From positions 1 through 45,020 of the forward strand of contig NZ_SWCM01000024.1 of the NCBI RefSeq assembly GCF_005116645.1: a stretch of 45,020 bases of DNA, in the 5' to 3' direction. Source of the DNA: Desulfopila sp. IMCC35006 (lineage in GTDB: Bacteria > Desulfobacterota > Desulfobulbia > Desulfobulbales > Desulfocapsaceae). The notes below the pieces were generated by a model. That model was not told the origin of the DNA. It ran no database searches and saw only the letters and a list, made by a program, of their open reading frames with translations. Position numbers and translations under genes: made by a program. Below, piece after piece: positions 42,208-45,020 of this stretch (its first letter is position 1; each line of letters starts with the position of its first letter).

Positions 42208-42269
42208 CTATAACGGTGTGATAGCCGGTCTGCGATTTTTGCGGATCCGTCTTTATTAGCTTGTTATGC
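42208..42269 (-). other. attC site between cassettes C2 and C3
   Basis: On the minus strand R'' GCATAAC (42263-42269) overlaps the C2 stop codon and complements the first bases of C2 (GTTATGC at 42910-42916). The R' core is GTTATAG (42208-42214). A partly paired interior (TCTGCGA/TTGCGGA) separates them. Length 62 bp. Confidence 0.82.
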
Positions 42270-42872
42270 ATTTTTTACAAGAGCTATATTTTTATAGCTC
42301 TTTTTAAATAAATGGTAAACCGTGAATATAAGCATAGGCGCAGTCAGGCTGTACGCAATCAGCAAACCAAAAATTAATGCGTCATTAGACTGGAAATTGT
42401 TAGTTTTGATTTTTTCAAATAAACTATATTTATATAAAAATATAGTGATACTTCCAACGAATATTGCAAAAGTGAGTATTAGTGATGCCCACCTTGCAAA
42501 GGGCTCTCTGTTTTTACTGTTTTCAATTGTTAACCAATCCTCCCATTTTTTTTCTAGTTCATATTCAGAATTCTGAGACAAGAAAACACCAATTCTTTTC
42601 ACCTTAAAGTCTTCACTCATTATAAAAATATCATACAAAATTGCAATAAAAGGTATAAATGCGATAAGCAAGTAGATTCTTTCATCACTAATTATAACTC
42701 CTGCAGCCATGAGAGGGATTACAAAAGCAAATTTTGATGTAAGTAATATATTTCGCATTTTTTTGTGTAGCATTTTTTCATTGTTCAAATGGTCCGTATA
42801 GCACGTATTAAAATACACATTAGTGTTACCACCATTTTGACCTTGTTGGAAGACGTTTCCTGTAGGGCTCAT
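42264..42872 (-). CDS. cassette protein C2: four-helix membrane protein, unknown
   Basis: 202 residues. The first 40 are polar (GQNGGNTNVYFNTCYTD), then paired helices (FAFVIPLMAAGVIIS with YLLIAFIPFIAILYD), a polar charged middle (FKVKRIGVF, ELEKKWEDW), and a second pair (LILTFAIFVGSITIFLY with IFGLLIAYSLTAPMLIF). No family recognised. GGAGGGAGAG lies before ATG 42872. The helix pairs with a polar loop are typical of small membrane effectors, but no function is claimed. Confidence 0.68.
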   Translation of the reverse strand: MSPTGNVFQQGQNGGNTNVYFNTCYTDHLNNEKMLHKKMRNILLTSKFAFVIPLMAAGVIISDERIYLLIAFIPFIAILYDIFIMSEDFKVKRIGVFLSQNSEYELEKKWEDWLTIENSKNREPFARWASLILTFAIFVGSITIFLYKYSLFEKIKTNNFQSNDALIFGLLIAYSLTAPMLIFTVYHLFKKSYKNIALVKNA

Positions 42873-42909
42873 GTCTCTCCCTCCAATATTTGTTTAATTA
42901 GTGAATATG

Positions 42910-42973
42910 GCATAACGTGGAGCTAACCGGACCCGCGCTGTTTGCGGGGTCTGTGTTTAGCGTTTGGTTAAGT
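42910..42973 (-). other. attC site of cassette C1
   Basis: On the minus strand R'' ACTTAAC (42967-42973, a perfect RYYYAAC) and R' GTTATGC (42910-42916) flank an interior hairpin (GACCCCGC/GCGGGTC with GCTAA/TTAGC). The R' gives the start of cassette C2. The C1 stop codon is parted from this attC by the IS1595-like insertion. Confidence 0.82.
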
Positions 42974-42990
42974 TTTTGATATTATATTTT

Positions 42991-44050
42991 CTGATTACCC
43001 CTCTTACTCAGCAAGCTTTAAGAGGCGCAGAGGTCTAGGCTTCGTATTGGCTGCATGCTTAATCAAATTTCCTATCATTGCGCCTATATAGAACCTGTTA
43101 TTAAATCGAAAACAAAATTCGGCCAGGTAACGAGGTAAATGCTTTGAGCTTATAGAATGATATGTTCCATGAATAGCCCTCTTTACGTTGCTGATCATGG
43201 TGTTGACCCAGTGAAAGATCCTGTTGTCAGGATTCTCGTAAATTCCAGAGGTTTTGATTTTGCCATGAAAAGCTACGAGATCGGATAAGCAATTAAAGGG
43301 ATTGAAAGCATCAGAAATAACCACCGCATCTGGATGAAGGTGCTTTTGAGACCAAAATGTTACCTCAGATGAGTTGAAGGCGTTTATTTTACTCATCCTC
43401 ATATGAATAGGGTGGCCTTGTTCGTTACGTGAAACGGCAGCAAGGAACGGTGTTTTACCTGGCGCTCCTCGACCTCGTTTACCACCACTCTTCTTGCCGC
43501 CCCAGTACACGTCATCCAGTTCAATGAAGCCTTCAAGGACAAGTTGATCATCAGCATTCTTCATCACGTGCTGCAGCTTGTGTTTCATTTTAAAAGCTGC
43601 ATTGACTGATATGCCCAGGAACCGGCGCAAACTAAGGGCGGACATTCCCTCTTTTGCTTGCGTTATGAGATAGATTGCCAGAAACCACGTAGGAAGAGGC
43701 AATTTTGATGAGTCAAAAATGGTGCCGCTGGTGATGGAACACTGATGTCTGCATCGAGTGCACTGGAAAAGTTGACGGGTTTTTAGCTCATAGTAGTGAG
43801 TGTGGCCACATTTTGGGCATTGAAAACCCTCAGACCAGCGATACTTGAAGAGCTTTTCCCGGCACTTTTCTTCAGAGCCGTATGCTTTAAGGAATTTAGG
43901 CAAGCTGTACCCTTTTTGAAATTGAACCGAATTCTTTGCCATGTCATCTCCTCCTTTTGTTTTAGGTAAGAGGAGTATGACACACCTGGGGTATCATATA
44001 GTGACTACCCTGAATTTTTTCTCCACAAGCTGAGTTTCAGGGGTAATCAG
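42991..44050 (-). mobile_element. IS1595-like insertion sequence
   Basis: About 1060 bp with terminal inverted repeats of about 22 bp starting CTGATTACCCCT (42991 and, reversed, ending at 44050), and a 10-bp direct repeat attatatttt on each side (42981-42990 and 44051-44060). One transposase gene fills most of the element. The size fits the IS1595 family. The usual target duplication of the family is 8 bp; two more matching bases here may be chance. Confidence 0.87.
43004..43942 (-). CDS. IS1595 family transposase (ISXO2-like)
   Basis: 312 residues. An N-terminal zinc ribbon (CPKCGHTHYYELKTRQLFQCTRCRHQ shape, Cys at the four knuckle positions) recognises the ends. The DDE-type core follows: IELDDVYWGGKKSGG with Asp, VVISDAFNPFN with Asp, and MISNVKRAIHGTYHS with an Asn where the third acidic residue sits, the DDN(K) form seen in part of this family. 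AAGGAGG precedes the ATG. The gene appears intact and could act on the MITE ends. Confidence 0.93.
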   Translation of the reverse strand: MAKNSVQFQKGYSLPKFLKAYGSEEKCREKLFKYRWSEGFQCPKCGHTHYYELKTRQLFQCTRCRHQCSITSGTIFDSSKLPLPTWFLAIYLITQAKEGMSALSLRRFLGISVNAAFKMKHKLQHVMKNADDQLVLEGFIELDDVYWGGKKSGGKRGRGAPGKTPFLAAVSRNEQGHPIHMRMSKINAFNSSEVTFWSQKHLHPDAVVISDAFNPFNCLSDLVAFHGKIKTSGIYENPDNRIFHWVNTMISNVKRAIHGTYHSISSKHLPRYLAEFCFRFNNRFYIGAMIGNLIKHAANTKPRPLRLLKLAE

Positions 44051-44051
44051 A

Positions 44052-44795
44052 TTATATTTTATTATTAACAGTGGATTCATGAATTTTTTTCATAAGGAAT
44101 ATTAAATAATTTTCTTTGGATTGATCCCAGCACATGGTTTGCAGATATGATTGGACTTTTTCAGCCCAATCAAAAAATATACTTGATTCTCCAGAAAATA
44201 TTCTCCAGTAGTTTATTTGGGACTTACATTCAACATTTACTACTATTTCACAAATATCTTCGTCTCCATATTCGTGCCCAAATTCAATAAATGGTTTAGA
44301 ATCTGTTTGAAACATCGCGAAGCCCATGCTCCAAGAAAAAACTAGATCACCATATTTTGACAAAAACTTGATAAAGGGTTCATCTTCTGTAACTCTACTT
44401 ATAGATACATCGTGTGGGATTTGTATTAAAGGTTCAGGGAACACTTCTAAACGTTTTTTATTCGTTATAAATTTGGGAAGTTGGTTTAGAGTAATTTTCT
44501 TATAACTTTTCTCAATTAACCCCACATTTCTTGTTACAATTCCAATGACTAAAAGTTGAATTATAGAATCAATAAATTTACTAAAATCACTTTCAAAAAA
44601 ATCATCATAATTCAAAAGTGTTAATAAGTATTCTCGGTGTTCAATTGTCAGTGATTCCCAATCTACCCTCGCATGAATACTTGGTGGGTGAAAATCAATA
44701 TCAATAAATCTGTTATTTTTAATATCAAATACGAAAAAAAAGGTGGCTTTGGTTGAGGAACTCATTCCCTCGGATGCAATCAAGCCATAAACCAT
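44052..44795 (-). CDS. cassette protein C1, unknown; start uncertain
   Basis: 247 residues from the first ATG, with a soluble domain rich in Phe, Ile and acidic residues (IHARVDWESL, HEYGDEDICEIVVNVECKS, a final MKKIHESTVNNKI). The stop codon lies in the direct repeat made by the IS1595 insertion but is not changed by it. The same frame stays open upstream of the ATG for 43 codons, to an in-frame TGA at 44925-44927. It contains a hydrophobic helix (LIFIVASIASIVIFGIMVYG), so the real protein probably starts further upstream with a membrane anchor. Family not recognised. Confidence 0.6.
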   Translation of the reverse strand: MVYGLIASEGMSSSTKATFFFVFDIKNNRFIDIDFHPPSIHARVDWESLTIEHREYLLTLLNYDDFFESDFSKFIDSIIQLLVIGIVTRNVGLIEKSYKKITLNQLPKFITNKKRLEVFPEPLIQIPHDVSISRVTEDEPFIKFLSKYGDLVFSWSMGFAMFQTDSKPFIEFGHEYGDEDICEIVVNVECKSQINYWRIFSGESSIFFDWAEKVQSYLQTMCWDQSKENYLIFLMKKIHESTVNNKI

Positions 44796-45020
44796 AATCC
44801 CAAAGATAACGATTGAGGCTATTGAAGCAACAATGAATATTAGCTTGTTGGTATCGTAAAATTCTTTAAATAGAATGTTCGCAGAAGTGTTTACTGTCAG
44901 CGGCGATCTGAAAGTGTATTTTCTTCAGCGGTTTGAAAATGTATAATCTCTCTTTTTCCTTTTCTTGATTTTCTTCCTAAAAATTAAAATAAACCAATCT
45001 TCTTCCCCTCCTTTTTCTTC
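44796..45020. other. upstream part of the C1 cassette, right edge
   Basis: The C1 frame continues through a likely transmembrane segment to TGA 44925-44927, then stays open again to the window edge in the same frame (Lys/Glu-rich). No ATG, GTG or TTG start was found between the TGA and the first ATG at 44795. The cassette's 5' recombination core (expected GTTAAGT on the minus strand) is not in view. Confidence 0.45.

Larger units (their letters stand above)
36883..45020 (-). mobile_element. integron cassette array (partial; integrase not in window)
   Basis: Eight short genes on one strand are separated by 60-130-bp attC-like sites whose cores fit RYYYAAC and GTTRRRY. In C2, C3, C5 and C7 the distal core is the complement of that cassette's own first bases; C6 matches with one mismatch and C4 more loosely. 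The array is oriented right to left, so intI and attI should lie past the right edge. Base composition is markedly more AT-rich than the chromosome to the left. Two ISs are nested inside it. Confidence 0.85.

Noticed and set aside
44925-44927. TGA in the C1 frame as a second selenocysteine codon
   Set aside because: There is no known Cys homolog at this place and only a very weak hairpin follows; a start or sequence problem is likelier.

Overview
The window is bacterial chromosome and looks like a sulfate-reducing or related deltaproteobacterium (Desulfobulbales-like). This is inference from gene content, not from a marker gene. The clues are a UGA-interrupted rhodanese/ferritin gene with a bacterial SECIS-like hairpin, a histidine kinase with a cysteine-rich two-CW-like segment, opgGH glucan synthesis in a dense GC-rich background, and an environmental-type integron cassette array. 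No rRNA, tRNA or CRISPR array was seen.

Layout. 1-3.9 kb: the end of an unidentified gene, a radical SAM protein, a creatininase-family/hotdog thioesterase pair, and a GNAT acetyltransferase behind a DUF2080 transposon-associated protein. 3.9-10.8 kb, minus strand: glgP, then a membrane-fusion protein whose GTG start overlaps the glgP stop, then an RND permease. 10.9-14.8 kb, minus strand: a PhnD-like lipoprotein overlapping a PAS sensor histidine kinase, followed by a small anchored protein. 15-19 kb, plus strand: opgG, an 83-residue protein and a short opgH, tightly coupled. 19-22.8 kb: DUF2007 and DUF3465 proteins, a pterin carbinolamine dehydratase, a 169-bp MITE, a transglutaminase-like protein and glgC. 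22.9-27.1 kb, minus strand: a stress/metal cluster of a CDF transporter with a cofactor-binding-like tail, a coiled-coil protein, a rhodanese-ferritin selenoprotein, a universal stress protein and a periplasmic rhodanese. 27.2-28.8 kb: a methyltransferase and an exported protein. 29-36.3 kb, minus strand: a nine-gene nucleoside uptake and salvage run (ppnP, isochorismatase-like hydrolase, DUF1653, DODA-type dioxygenase, CMP/dCMP-type deaminase, BMP lipoprotein, ABC ATPase and two permeases).

36.9 kb to the right edge is a mobile integron cassette array read right to left. Eight cassette genes (two GNATs, a PIN/NYN protein, a FosX-like fosfomycin hydrolase and four unknowns) are separated by attC sites. 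In five cassettes the distal attC core is the complement, exactly or with one mismatch, of the cassette's own first bases, which is the signature of cassettes that circularise; a sixth matches more loosely. Two insertion sequences have landed in the array. An IS1182-like element split the R' core of one attC, and an IS1595-like element sits between a cassette stop codon and its attC, flanked by a 10-bp direct repeat. The integrase should lie beyond the right edge. The terminal repeats of the IS1595-like element resemble the ends of the MITE at 20.4 kb and a single end at 28.9 kb, so one transposase may have spread all three.

The most notable items are the in-frame UGA at the catalytic cysteine position of the rhodanese-ferritin fusion with its SECIS candidate, the integron array with a FosX-like cassette, and the IS1595/MITE family.
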